Below, in pieces: positions 26,064 to 35,264 of a DNA stretch of 64,000 nucleotides. The notes beneath the pieces are model-generated. The model was not told where the DNA came from. It searched no databases and was given only the letters and a program-made list of their open reading frames with translations. Position 1 is the first letter of the stretch. The number at the start of each line of letters is the position of its first letter. Position numbers and translations under genes: made by a program. Source of the DNA: Cupriavidus gilardii (GTDB lineage Bacteria; Pseudomonadota; Gammaproteobacteria; Burkholderiales; Burkholderiaceae); contig NZ_VZOV01000005.1 of NCBI RefSeq assembly GCF_008801915.1, forward strand, positions 205,777 to 269,776. Direction: 5' to 3'.

Positions 26064-29000
26064 TCAGGTCCAATGGCCCCAGAACATATCCGGCAAGGAA
26101 GACAGCGCCGCCGGTGTCGCGATCCGGCTGCCCGGCCGCGGACGGCAGGCGCGAGCGCGCGCCAGCTGCCGCGTCTCCAGCACCAGCGCCACGAGTTCCG
26201 CGTCGTTCAGCCGTTGGCTGGGGTCCGGCGGCACCGCCAGCAGCACCGCCTGCGGCGCGCGCGACTTCGGGCCGTTGAAGCCAAAGGCCGCGCTGGTCGT
26301 GTGCCGGGCCGAAGGGATCGCGTCCTGCCAGGCGTCCAGACCGGCGATCGCGACCCGGGCCAGGCTGCCGGCCAGCGCGGCCGGGTCGGGTCCATACGCG
26401 ACCACCACCGGTCCTGCCGGGCTCCACGGATTGCCGGAGCCATCGCCAGTCCGTACGGCGGCGCCCCAGGGCTGCGTCGCGGGATCGAGCTGCCAGGCTT
26501 CGAGGCTCGCCAGACGCGGGCGCACTGCGGCGACGATCTCGAGCCAATCCCGGTCGGTGCGCGGGCGTCCCTCGTCGTCGCGCATTGCCGCGCGCAACGG
26601 GCCGACGGCCAGCGAGGGCACCAGCGGCAGCACCGGCAGGCGAGGGTGGCCAACGAGCGTGCGAATCGATTGCCGCAATCCACGCAGGCCGCCCGGACCA
26701 TCGACTGCGGCTTCCGGCGTCGCCGTCAGGCGCGTTTGCAACCGGGCGAGCGCCTGGGCCAGCGGCTCGGCGTCGTCGGCCTGCACGGCGCCCCAGGCGC
26801 GGCATTGTTGCAGCGACCATGTCACCGCGGCGGGGTCGTTCAGATCCAGCGCGGCGAGCGAAGCCAGCAGCGAGGTCAGCCGGTTTCGCAGCACGCCGAG
26901 CCGGCCCGCCAGGTCGGCCATCATCGCGTCACGCAGGGGCGAGCCGGGCGCAGCATCGTCGTCGCGGCCATCGATCGTCCCCGGGATCGGTGGATCGCTG
27001 TCGCCGCCGCCAAGCAGCTCGGCCAGCCGCGTGGCGCGGGCCAGCTTGCCGGCGCCGGTGCCGGAGGCGAGCGGCAGCGACGCGTCGCGCTGGCCGCGCA
27101 GGCGATGCGCCAGTTCCGCCGGCGACAGTGCGAGCGCCTCGATCGCATGCAGGCCGAGGTCGGCCAGACTTACCGCATCGGCTCCGACGGTCCAGGTCCA
27201 GCCGCTTGCCGGGCCCAACTCCCGGTCGAGCAGGCTCGCCAACGCGGGATCGGCGAGCACGGCCGGCGGCGCGCCTGTCTGGCCGCCTGCTTGCGCCGCA
27301 TCGCCGGGCGGCAGCACCGCCCACGCCGATACGCGCACGCTGGCGGCCTGCCGCGGCGTGCGTATCGCGCGCAGTTCGGGCGGCCGCCCGAGGCCCGCCG
27401 CGGCCTCCATCGCCGCGTTGCCCAGGCCGCCATGGCCGCTGACCAGCGCATGGACGCCGTCGGCCACCAGCAGATCGGCATAGGTGTCGAGCGCCGCATC
27501 GCAGGTCGCCAGGGCTTCCCGCACGCCGGCCGGCAGCGCCGGTGGCGGCGGATCGCCCGCCTGATGCCGGAACAGCAGCCGCAGCACGCGCGCCCCGTCG
27601 CAGCATCGCGTGCCCGCATGCGTGTCGCGCATCGGGTAGTCCTCGCGCAGCTTGCGCACGGTGTCCCAGTCGCCGACGATGCGCTCGACCTCGAGGCCCA
27701 GCGCCTCGTAGGGATGCACGCCGAGCTGAACCCGCTCGGCCAGCCGCATGGCGGCGCGCACCTTGGCCGAATCGATGGCGATCCGCCAGCGCGCATCGCC
27801 GGGATGGCGGACCGCCGCATCGCGCAGCAGCGCGGCCGTCATCGCCTGCGTCTGCGACGGCGCGTGCAGCAGGCCGGCGGCGGTGGGACCGGGCGGCAGG
27901 CCATGGCCGGGATTGCCCGCATCGTAGGGCGCCGGCGCATCGACCCAGCCGTAGACGCCGAGCCGCCACGGGGCCCGCGCGTTCTGCAGCTCGCGCAGGC
28001 GCGAACTGGCAAGGCCCGTGATCCACGGATCGACGCGATGGCTGGCCGTGTCCAGGGCGGCCAGCACGCACCCGAAGACGCCGTCGGAATCGTCGGCATA
28101 GGCCTGCACCAGCGCCGCCAGCGCCTCGATGCCGCGCAGACACCGTTTGGCGACGCACTGCGCGCCGGCGTCGGGCGAGGCGAACAGATCGTCCAGTTGC
28201 GGCTGCGACGGCGTGCCCGGATAACCGCGCCGCACCAGCCTGACCAGCGCATCGGCACCCGCCTGCATCGGCAAGGGCGCGTGCGGGTCGACGGACTGAC
28301 CCGTTTCGATCGACTCGCGCGCCTGGCCGACGCTCGCGCGCAGCAGGCACAGCGCTTCGAAGATCAGATGTCCCAGCAGGCCCAGCTTGTGGTCCCAGCG
28401 CTGCGGGAAGATCTCGCTGTCGTCCTCCAGCAGCAGGCGCAGCGTTTCCGGGTCGTCGCTGTCGGCTTCGGGCGTGCTGGCGGGCACAGGGGCCTGCTCC
28501 GAGAAGGCGCCCAGCGGCGATAGCGGCGTCTTGCGGCCGGCCAGGATCGAGGCCGTGTCGTCTTCCCACGCGCTCGGCTGGAGCGGCGGCATTCCGCGCA
28601 TCGCACGGATCGCGTTGACCACGGGCAAGGGCGAAACCAGCCGCACGGCCCAGCGGCGCGTGGGCGTATCCTCGCCCAGCAGTTCCGCCGCCCGCTGCGC
28701 GGAGGCGCCCACCACGGTGCCGGGGTAGACCGCGGCATCGGCGGCGGCCGCATCGCGCCACGGGCCGGCCCAAGCGCGGATCTGTCCCGCCGTGATGTGT
28801 TGGCCGGTCCAGCCGGCGAGTACGGTGGCCGGCAACAGGCCGTAGGGCTGTGAGCCGACGCGGATCGCCGGGTAGGGGCCCTGCGGCGCCAGCCAGGCCT
28901 CGGCCCATTCCGCAAGGCGCGCCTCCTGTTCGCCCGCGCCGACGACATCGCGCAGCGCATGACCCCACAGCACCGGCCATAACGCATGCACGACCAACGG

Positions 29001-29894
29001 GTCGTATCCGCTTGCGGCAACGTCGCCCCCTTGCAGCTTGATCGGTACCGCATCCGGCCCGGCAAGCGCCTGCATCACGGCGGCCGAGGCGCTGTCCGCG
29101 GCTGGCGGCGCATCGTCGATGCCTTCCCATGCGGCCGGATCGGCGCCGGCATTGGATGCGACCTCGGCGGTGGCCTCGCCGTCCACCGTATTGGTCGGCG
29201 TGCCGGGCCGCAGCACCGACAGCCGCCCGCTGGCGGCGTGCATCGCGATCAGCGGTTCCGGCGAGACGTCGCCGATGCCGGCGACCACGATGGCGTCGAG
29301 CGCGGGCGGCTGCACGCCGGCGGGAAAGGCGATTTCGATCGCCAGTTCGACGTCCATGGCGACCTCGAACGAGGTCCACCACGTTTGCGGCAGCTCGCCG
29401 GTGGCGGCAGGGTTTTCGAAGGCGGCCAAGCCCAGTTGTTCGGCGATCCGTTCGCGCCTGGGACGCATCGTGCCAGCCAGCATCGGAGGTCCCACCTGGC
29501 CGGCCTGAACGAACCAGACGTGGATCGCGGGCGGCAGACCGAAGGGCTGGTGCGTGTCGGGCCAGGCCGACGGATCGCGTGGCTGCGCCATGCCGCGATC
29601 GGTGCGCGGCACCGGATCGGCCACGATGGCAACGGTCCGTCGCAGCCATAGCGCCCGTTCGACGCCCAGCCGCGCGGCCAGCATGCGCCATTGCATGCCG
29701 GCATCGGCGGGGAACTGGCGCAGCACGTCGTCGTAGAGATCGAGCTCGGCCGGCGACGGGGCGATGGGCCGGCGCGCCATCGAGAATTCGTCGGGCCAGA
29801 CGCGCAGCCGCAGCAGCCAGCCGGGCCGCGCACCGTCCGGCGCGTAGAAGCGCGTCTCGATCCGCAGCGGGGCCAGCACCTCGACGGCGCTCAT
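26064..29894 (-). CDS. Uncharacterised 1276-aa protein of the DUF6603/subtilase operon
   Basis: This very large soluble protein matches no family I can name. It opens VLAPLRIETRFYAPDG and WLLRLRVWPDEFSM, which looks like a conserved module. Alpha-rich segments and Ala/Asp-rich low-complexity linkers follow, for example around residues 235-280 and 950-1000. A possible second conserved stretch is YPAIRVGSQPYGLLP near residue 345. No signal peptide, membrane helix, nucleotide-binding loop or nuclease/protease motif is seen. Its ATG overlaps the stop of the 848-aa gene by 4 bases. Structural or scaffold roles are possible. Confidence 0.82.
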   Translation of the reverse strand: MSAVEVLAPLRIETRFYAPDGARPGWLLRLRVWPDEFSMARRPIAPSPAELDLYDDVLRQFPADAGMQWRMLAARLGVERALWLRRTVAIVADPVPRTDRGMAQPRDPSAWPDTHQPFGLPPAIHVWFVQAGQVGPPMLAGTMRPRRERIAEQLGLAAFENPAATGELPQTWWTSFEVAMDVELAIEIAFPAGVQPPALDAIVVAGIGDVSPEPLIAMHAASGRLSVLRPGTPTNTVDGEATAEVASNAGADPAAWEGIDDAPPAADSASAAVMQALAGPDAVPIKLQGGDVAASGYDPLVVHALWPVLWGHALRDVVGAGEQEARLAEWAEAWLAPQGPYPAIRVGSQPYGLLPATVLAGWTGQHITAGQIRAWAGPWRDAAAADAAVYPGTVVGASAQRAAELLGEDTPTRRWAVRLVSPLPVVNAIRAMRGMPPLQPSAWEDDTASILAGRKTPLSPLGAFSEQAPVPASTPEADSDDPETLRLLLEDDSEIFPQRWDHKLGLLGHLIFEALCLLRASVGQARESIETGQSVDPHAPLPMQAGADALVRLVRRGYPGTPSQPQLDDLFASPDAGAQCVAKRCLRGIEALAALVQAYADDSDGVFGCVLAALDTASHRVDPWITGLASSRLRELQNARAPWRLGVYGWVDAPAPYDAGNPGHGLPPGPTAAGLLHAPSQTQAMTAALLRDAAVRHPGDARWRIAIDSAKVRAAMRLAERVQLGVHPYEALGLEVERIVGDWDTVRKLREDYPMRDTHAGTRCCDGARVLRLLFRHQAGDPPPPALPAGVREALATCDAALDTYADLLVADGVHALVSGHGGLGNAAMEAAAGLGRPPELRAIRTPRQAASVRVSAWAVLPPGDAAQAGGQTGAPPAVLADPALASLLDRELGPASGWTWTVGADAVSLADLGLHAIEALALSPAELAHRLRGQRDASLPLASGTGAGKLARATRLAELLGGGDSDPPIPGTIDGRDDDAAPGSPLRDAMMADLAGRLGVLRNRLTSLLASLAALDLNDPAAVTWSLQQCRAWGAVQADDAEPLAQALARLQTRLTATPEAAVDGPGGLRGLRQSIRTLVGHPRLPVLPLVPSLAVGPLRAAMRDDEGRPRTDRDWLEIVAAVRPRLASLEAWQLDPATQPWGAAVRTGDGSGNPWSPAGPVVVAYGPDPAALAGSLARVAIAGLDAWQDAIPSARHTTSAAFGFNGPKSRAPQAVLLAVPPDPSQRLNDAELVALVLETRQLARARACRPRPGSRIATPAALSSLPDMFWGHWT

Positions 29895-32437
29895 GCCAGC
29901 TCCAGCTTGCCGATCATCACGCGAACCGGCCGGGCGAAGGTTTCGAGGGCGTAGGCGGCGCCATCGGCGACGCTGCCAATGGGCCGGTCCTGATCGTCGT
30001 GCCGGCTGTAGAAGCGGTAGCCGGCCGGCGGCTCTTCCAGTACGACCCAATAGTTGGCCAGATCCGCGGGCGCCACGTTGAACGCGAAGAACGCGACGTC
30101 GCGGCCGATCCTGCCGGGGAACGTCGGATACTGCTTGCGCGACTCGTCCAGTGGTTCGTCCGGGTCCGGCACGGACCAATCCGCCTCGGCCTTGTACAGA
30201 TAGACCACCGTGTCGGGATAGCGCCGGAACAGCGGAGTCTTGAACAGCACGACCGCCTCGCTGGCGAGCGGCGTCGGCGTCAGCGCGGCGGCGCCCAGGG
30301 CCGCATCGGCGGGCCACTGGCGGATCGGATGGATATCGAACTGGCCGCCGTTGCGCTGCCAGAACTTGCGCAGCGGCGACCAGCGCGGGGCGATCGGGAC
30401 ATTGCGCCAGCGCAGCTCGCCCAGCGCCTGATGATTGGCGCCGACAAGCACGCCTTCGACGAAGGCAGCGTGCGTGGCCAGCCCGACCACGCGGTCCTGC
30501 TGCAGGTCGCCGATGCCAGGCAGCATCCAGTCGGGCGCGGCCTCGTTGAGGAACTGCCACAGCGGCAGGTCCAGCTCGGGTTCGATTTCGACGGGGCCGA
30601 TGTCGTCGATGCCGACAAGGGTGGCCAGCACGCGATCGACCGCCGGCGGACGCGCGGCGAACGGATTGACGGCGTCCGCAACGCGTTGGCCCAGCGTGTC
30701 GAGGTCCACCGGCCGGCAACGCGGGCGGCTCCCCGCGAGCGTGTCGACCCATTGGGCGGTGGCCGGCTCGTCGATCCGCTGTCCGGGTTCCCGCACGGCG
30801 CGAATGACCTTATCCGGGTCGACGCGGCCATCGGCATCGGGCGTCAGCGCATCGAGCGCGGCGGCGAGGCGGTTCAGGTCCGTCGTAGTTTCGCTGTCCA
30901 TCAGCATCCGGAACATGTCATCGGCCTGGCGCTCGTCGTCGAACGCGCGCCGCACCGCGTCCTTCAGCAAGGGGGCGGCGTCACCGCGCGGCCGGTGCCA
31001 GATCGCATCGGGATCGTCGGGCGGCGCCGGGCAGGCGGCGGCCGCCTCGAGCAGCACGCGATGGGCAATCACGCCATCGCGCGTCAGCACCGAGCGCGCA
31101 GGGCCCGGACGCAGCGCGCGCCGCGCGGCCGACGACCAGATCGCCGGCACCATGCCGGGCGTGCGTCCGGTCAACGCCGACGACACTGTCTGCTGCGCGC
31201 TGACCGGCATGCGGCCCAGCATGGCGCCGAGCACTGCGAGCTTGTCGACGGGGTCGGGCGGCATATGGCGGAACCACAGCGAGCGCGACACCTCGACGCC
31301 GAGCGCGACGTTGCCGATGCGCTCGCGTGCAATCGCCAGATCGCCCGCACGCGTGGCGGCGGCCTTGGCGATGCGGTCCTGCCACGCAATGGCGGCCCAT
31401 GCGCCGAGACCGGCCGCGCCGCGATGGCGCGGATCGGTATGGAGCTGCGCGCTCCATCCGGCCGCAGGACTGGAGCCCGGCATCGTGAACGGCGCGTGGT
31501 AGCGCGGCGCGGTCAGCAGCCAGCGGCCCGGCGGCACCGGCGGCATTGCGGTCAGCGCGGCGGTTTCCGCGGCGAGCCAGGGCGCGAGGGGATCGCCTGG
31601 TGCGCCGACCATGCTGACCCGTTGCAGCGCACCGCCCATCGGCAGCGCGACCGTCGTGGGCTCGCCGGCGGCAGCGGAGCCTCGCCGCTGGTATCGCAGC
31701 TTCGCGCGGCCGAAGTCCTCCTTCAGCTCGCCGTCGACCGGCGTGCGCAGCCGCTTGGCGATGTCCCGGAAATCGCCGCCTTCGCCGGTACGGAAGCCCC
31801 AGCTGTCGTAGCAGGTCACGCGCACCGGCTGCCCGGCGGCGACGGGCCACGCATCGCGCAGCGTGCCGTCGGGCTCGACCACATACGCGGGTACCAGGCA
31901 GGCGACGTAGGCGGTTTGCGGTTCGAGCTTCAGCGGACTGAGGATACGGCTGTACCAGTCGCCGTCGACTTCATGCACATGAGCCCACTGGTGCGAGTCG
32001 CCGAGCGGATGGCTGGCCTGTGCCTGCGCGGACAGCGTAACGCGGCCATCGCCGCCGGGCACGACGTCGGTGGGCAGCCCCACCACCAGCACCAGCCATG
32101 GCCGGATCGCGCCGGGCAGCGCAGGATCAGGCGAATACCGCCACGGCAGGTCCAGCGTATCCGGGTGACTGAACTCGACCAGCGCGCGCTTGGTGTTCTC
32201 CGCATCGGACGCGCCCGGCGGCGGGTAGCGCCGGGTGATTGTCCCGGGCGCCAGCCGCTGCACGTCGCCGGGGCCGAACAGCTCGTAGGGGGCGGGTGCG
32301 GTGATCGAGCGCGGCGTTCCGCCGGTGACGATCTCTTCGAGCGTGAGCGTGGCGCCGGCCTGCAGGCGTCCCGCGACCACATTGCCGTTGGCGCCGTGGC
32401 GCAGCGCGGTGACCCGCCAGGAAAGGAACTTTGCCAT
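29891..32437 (-). CDS. Uncharacterised 848-aa protein of the DUF6603/subtilase operon
   Basis: This 848-aa protein, MAKFLSWRVTALRHGANGN onward, has a beta-rich N-terminal third (for example RPWLVLVVGLPTDVVPGGDG and QTAYVACLVPAYVVEPDG), a helical middle, and a C-terminal part with FDIHPIRQWPAD and VVYLYKAEADWSVPDPDE. I recognise no enzyme motif, signal peptide or membrane helix. It starts 2 bases after the DUF6603 gene stop and overlaps the 1276-aa gene by 4 bases. Tight packing implies equal synthesis of the products, as for components of one complex. Confidence 0.82.
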   Translation of the reverse strand: MAKFLSWRVTALRHGANGNVVAGRLQAGATLTLEEIVTGGTPRSITAPAPYELFGPGDVQRLAPGTITRRYPPPGASDAENTKRALVEFSHPDTLDLPWRYSPDPALPGAIRPWLVLVVGLPTDVVPGGDGRVTLSAQAQASHPLGDSHQWAHVHEVDGDWYSRILSPLKLEPQTAYVACLVPAYVVEPDGTLRDAWPVAAGQPVRVTCYDSWGFRTGEGGDFRDIAKRLRTPVDGELKEDFGRAKLRYQRRGSAAAGEPTTVALPMGGALQRVSMVGAPGDPLAPWLAAETAALTAMPPVPPGRWLLTAPRYHAPFTMPGSSPAAGWSAQLHTDPRHRGAAGLGAWAAIAWQDRIAKAAATRAGDLAIARERIGNVALGVEVSRSLWFRHMPPDPVDKLAVLGAMLGRMPVSAQQTVSSALTGRTPGMVPAIWSSAARRALRPGPARSVLTRDGVIAHRVLLEAAAACPAPPDDPDAIWHRPRGDAAPLLKDAVRRAFDDERQADDMFRMLMDSETTTDLNRLAAALDALTPDADGRVDPDKVIRAVREPGQRIDEPATAQWVDTLAGSRPRCRPVDLDTLGQRVADAVNPFAARPPAVDRVLATLVGIDDIGPVEIEPELDLPLWQFLNEAAPDWMLPGIGDLQQDRVVGLATHAAFVEGVLVGANHQALGELRWRNVPIAPRWSPLRKFWQRNGGQFDIHPIRQWPADAALGAAALTPTPLASEAVVLFKTPLFRRYPDTVVYLYKAEADWSVPDPDEPLDESRKQYPTFPGRIGRDVAFFAFNVAPADLANYWVVLEEPPAGYRFYSRHDDQDRPIGSVADGAAYALETFARPVRVMIGKLELA

Positions 32438-32439
32438 GC

Positions 32440-34701
32440 TCAGACTCCGGACAGGTCGACCGGCGACAGCAGGTCGGCCATCGGCACCGCGCCGCCGGTA
32501 CTGTTGTGGCGGGCAAAGGCATGCGCGGCAGTGGCGCTGGTGTAGCTCGCGAATTCCGTCGGCGGCACCGTGGTCCACACTTCGCGGGCCGCGTGGATCA
32601 GCTGCGCCGTGTTGCCGAGCGCGGGGGGACGATGGCTGGCCGCGACCAGATGCGCGATCGCCCTGAGATCGGTGCGCTGGGCGATCCATTCGTCCTCGAG
32701 CCCGGGCAGGATCACGACCAGGTCGACTTTCCGGTCGTCGTTCTGCGCCGCGCTGTCGTGGGGCGGGCCGCCGCTCAACACCACGCCGGCATCGAGCACG
32801 TCGAACGGCGGACGGTTCAGCTGCTCGGCTTCGTTCAGGTTGCAGTAGTGGCCCGGCGCGAAGCGTTCGAGGACCGGCTCGCCAGGCGTCAACACACGCG
32901 CGCCCCCGCGTGCGGGCAGCGGCAGGCCGTCCACGCGGTCGATCGGCAAGCCCAGCGGCGCGCGCAGTTGCGACCATTGCAGCGCGCCGGTCGGCGGCAC
33001 CGCGGCGATGCCCGGGCGCGTGGGGCGAGGGGCCAGCACCACCGCCGGATCGTCGATCGACGCGGCCCGCACATTGCCGGCACGGACGATCTCCTGCTGC
33101 AGGATCGTCAGCAGCTCGCCTGGGCTCGCGGCCATGTCGGCCGGGCCGCTGCCCAGCGAGAAGGTCTCGTCCCAGGAGACGTCGAACAGGAAGGTCTCGA
33201 TGGTCAGCCGGCCGCGGATCACCAGCGGTCCGGGACCGGACACGGTGCCGTCGAGCCGCACGCCGCCGAAGCTGAAGCCGCCGGCGCGCACCTCGAAGCC
33301 CGCGGACGCATTGGCGACGAAGGCGAACGGGCGGAACTGCACCAGCGCGTCGATCTGCAGGAAGCCATGCGCGGTCAGCCCCATCGAGAACGTGATATCG
33401 AAACGCCCGCCCAGCTGGATCGTGTTGGTCGTGAATGCCAGATAGCCTTCGGCGCGGATCGACAGCGGCCCGCCCAGCGTTTGCATCGACAGCCCGACGC
33501 GGCGCAAGGCCGGCAACTGCGCCGGCTCCGGGTTGAAGCCTGGATAGAAGCCGCCGATCGACACCACCGCATACGCCTGGCTGCCCCAGTGCAGCCGCAT
33601 CGCGGCATCGCCGTACACCGAGAAGACGCCGAGCACATGGCTGTCGACCAGGCTGGCGTCGAGCGACACCAGCGCCTGCGCCGGATCGACGATGCCCAGC
33701 AGGTCCAGCCGCAACTGCACCAAGCCAGGCACGCCGGGAATGCCGGCACGCGCGACGCCGAGCAGCACGACCTTGCCGCTCGGGACCTCGGCCACCAGGC
33801 CGAGATCGAGCGACAGGAAGCTGCCCGCGCCCGCGGACAGCCACGCGAGCCGCAAGGTCGGCGCGACCAGATGGCTGCCGCGGAACGCGGGAAAGAACCG
33901 TTGCAGCGCCTCGATCGCAAGGCTCGGGTTCGCCGGCGGGCGCGTGGCCAGCAGCGTATCGGCCGCCGCGCCGGACCGCACGGCCACCGCCAGCGCATCG
34001 GTATCGGCGCGACGGTGCACGCCGACCAGGCCGCCGACGCGGTCCAGCGAGAAGCCGAACGACAGCTGGATCGGCGGCACGAACGACACGCCCATCAGCG
34101 CCAGAAACAATGGCACGCCGTCGGGCAGGCGCTCGAGGACGGCCGACGCGCTGACCGATACCGCGCCCAGCGGCACGTTCAGCGCGCCGCCAAAGCCGGT
34201 CCCCGAAGGCAGGCGCACGATCGCGCCGCCGCCCGGCAGGCCGCCGCCGAACGGCGAGGGCAACGAGACGGCAATGCCGGACGGTTGCCGGGGGCCGGCG
34301 GAGAACGGGGGCAACGTGGTGCCGTCCGGCAGCCTGGGCTGCAGTACCAGCGCGGACGAGGACAGCGCCAGCTTCAGCGGTCCGAGCGGCAGTTCGCCAT
34401 TGAGGCCATGGGGGCTGTCCCAGTTCAGCGCGCGCACCAGGTCCTGCAGGCCCGGGATATCGGGCAAGCCTTCGAGCAGATACCGGTTCAGATGGGCCGC
34501 AAGCCTGTTGCGGGCGGCAGTCCACGCATCGACCGCCGCGGTCCAGTCGCTGGCGGACGGGGCCTGCTGTGCGAAGGCGTCCAATTGCTGCGCGGCGGCC
34601 TGCAGCGCATCGAGATCCGCGGAGGGAGCCGCCGGGCCGAGCGTGCGCCGCAGGCTGTCCCCCAATTCCACCGCGTATCGGATGACTTCGCTGCTGGCCA
34701 T
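32440..34701 (-). CDS. DUF6603-domain protein, first gene of the five-gene operon
   Basis: This 753-aa protein has a helical N-terminus (about 1-85), then a long series of amphipathic beta-strands (about 110-540) with no signal peptide. Segments such as LSFGFSLDRVGGLVGVHRR, SLDASLVDSHVLGVFSVYGD, VSIGGFYPGFNP and VSGPGPLVIRGRLTIETFLF match my recollection of DUF6603 proteins from actinobacteria, cyanobacteria and myxobacteria. The repeated strand pattern suggests an elongated beta-solenoid or lipid-transfer-like shell. A C-terminal region of about 200 aa is variable. The ATG at 34701 is preferred; a TTG 27 bases upstream is possible. It leads the operon ending with the subtilase. Confidence 0.84.
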   Translation of the reverse strand: MASSEVIRYAVELGDSLRRTLGPAAPSADLDALQAAAQQLDAFAQQAPSASDWTAAVDAWTAARNRLAAHLNRYLLEGLPDIPGLQDLVRALNWDSPHGLNGELPLGPLKLALSSSALVLQPRLPDGTTLPPFSAGPRQPSGIAVSLPSPFGGGLPGGGAIVRLPSGTGFGGALNVPLGAVSVSASAVLERLPDGVPLFLALMGVSFVPPIQLSFGFSLDRVGGLVGVHRRADTDALAVAVRSGAAADTLLATRPPANPSLAIEALQRFFPAFRGSHLVAPTLRLAWLSAGAGSFLSLDLGLVAEVPSGKVVLLGVARAGIPGVPGLVQLRLDLLGIVDPAQALVSLDASLVDSHVLGVFSVYGDAAMRLHWGSQAYAVVSIGGFYPGFNPEPAQLPALRRVGLSMQTLGGPLSIRAEGYLAFTTNTIQLGGRFDITFSMGLTAHGFLQIDALVQFRPFAFVANASAGFEVRAGGFSFGGVRLDGTVSGPGPLVIRGRLTIETFLFDVSWDETFSLGSGPADMAASPGELLTILQQEIVRAGNVRAASIDDPAVVLAPRPTRPGIAAVPPTGALQWSQLRAPLGLPIDRVDGLPLPARGGARVLTPGEPVLERFAPGHYCNLNEAEQLNRPPFDVLDAGVVLSGGPPHDSAAQNDDRKVDLVVILPGLEDEWIAQRTDLRAIAHLVAASHRPPALGNTAQLIHAAREVWTTVPPTEFASYTSATAAHAFARHNSTGGAVPMADLLSPVDLSGV

Positions 34702-34979
34702 GCGTCGTGCCCTGGCGGACTGCGTCAATCGAGGACCGCCCGATCAGGCCGGGCGAGCAGGCGGTCCGTGCGATCCGGGTGGGGCAGTGCCGCGTGTTGC
34801 CGCGCGGCACCCCCGATGCCTCACACGATGGAAGGACAGGGACGTCTTATCTGAGGCGACAGCAACGATGGACGCAAATGAATTCTGTGCAGGTCTGGTT
34901 CTCGCGCGGTTTTATTCGTATCAACGCTGAAACAGTGCGAGGGCGCGGGGGTTTTTACGCCGTAGCGATCGAGACCTCG
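34702..34979. other. Upstream region of the DUF6603 operon
   Basis: These 278 non-coding bases lie between the end of the iron locus (DUF3325 gene) and the DUF6603 gene, both on the minus strand. It is locally AT-richer around 34865-34960, which is where a promoter for the five-gene operon would be expected. I cannot assign -35/-10 boxes with confidence. Confidence 0.45.
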
Positions 34980-35264
34980 TTACCGGCGAGCCGCGTGCCG
35001 CCGCTCCCGCCAGATCAACACGCCATGGACGAGTCCCGCGGCAACGCTGGTCTGCCCGCTGTAATGGACCAGGCCGAGCGCCCAGCCGCGGTGTGCAACC
35101 AGCAACCACAACGCGAGCAGCAGGCCCAGCCAGCCGGCCGCGCGCAGCAGCCGAGTGCGCAAGGGTGGCAGCAAAGCGGCAAAGATCGCTTGCTGATGGC
35201 GCTCCATCGCCAGCGCCAGCGCGCCGAAGGCAACGATGCATGACAAGAAGGCAAGCAGGTCCAT
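34980..35264 (-). CDS. DUF3325 small membrane protein of the iron locus
   Basis: This protein of about 94 aa has three membrane segments (LLAFLSCIVAFGALALAM, LLRAAGWLGLLLALWLLVA and a weaker third) and the family-typical AMERHQQAIF after TM1. DUF3325 genes regularly follow PepSY and DUF3649 genes in siderophore-receptor loci. There are two consecutive ATG codons; the second (35264) has better spacing to CGGAG, and the first (35267) overlaps the PepSY stop. It is the last gene of the unit. Confidence 0.85.
   Translation of the reverse strand: MDLLAFLSCIVAFGALALAMERHQQAIFAALLPPLRTRLLRAAGWLGLLLALWLLVAHRGWALGLVHYSGQTSVAAGLVHGVLIWRERRHAARR

Noticed and set aside
29129..32545. Plus-strand open frame of more than 1100 codons opposite the DUF6603-operon genes
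   Set aside because: Arg/Gln/His-rich composition, no ribosome binding site and no domain. It is the shadow of minus-strand genes.
34702..34979. Candidate promoter boxes for the five-gene operon
   Set aside because: No pair of hexamers with good spacing stood out from the AT-richer background.
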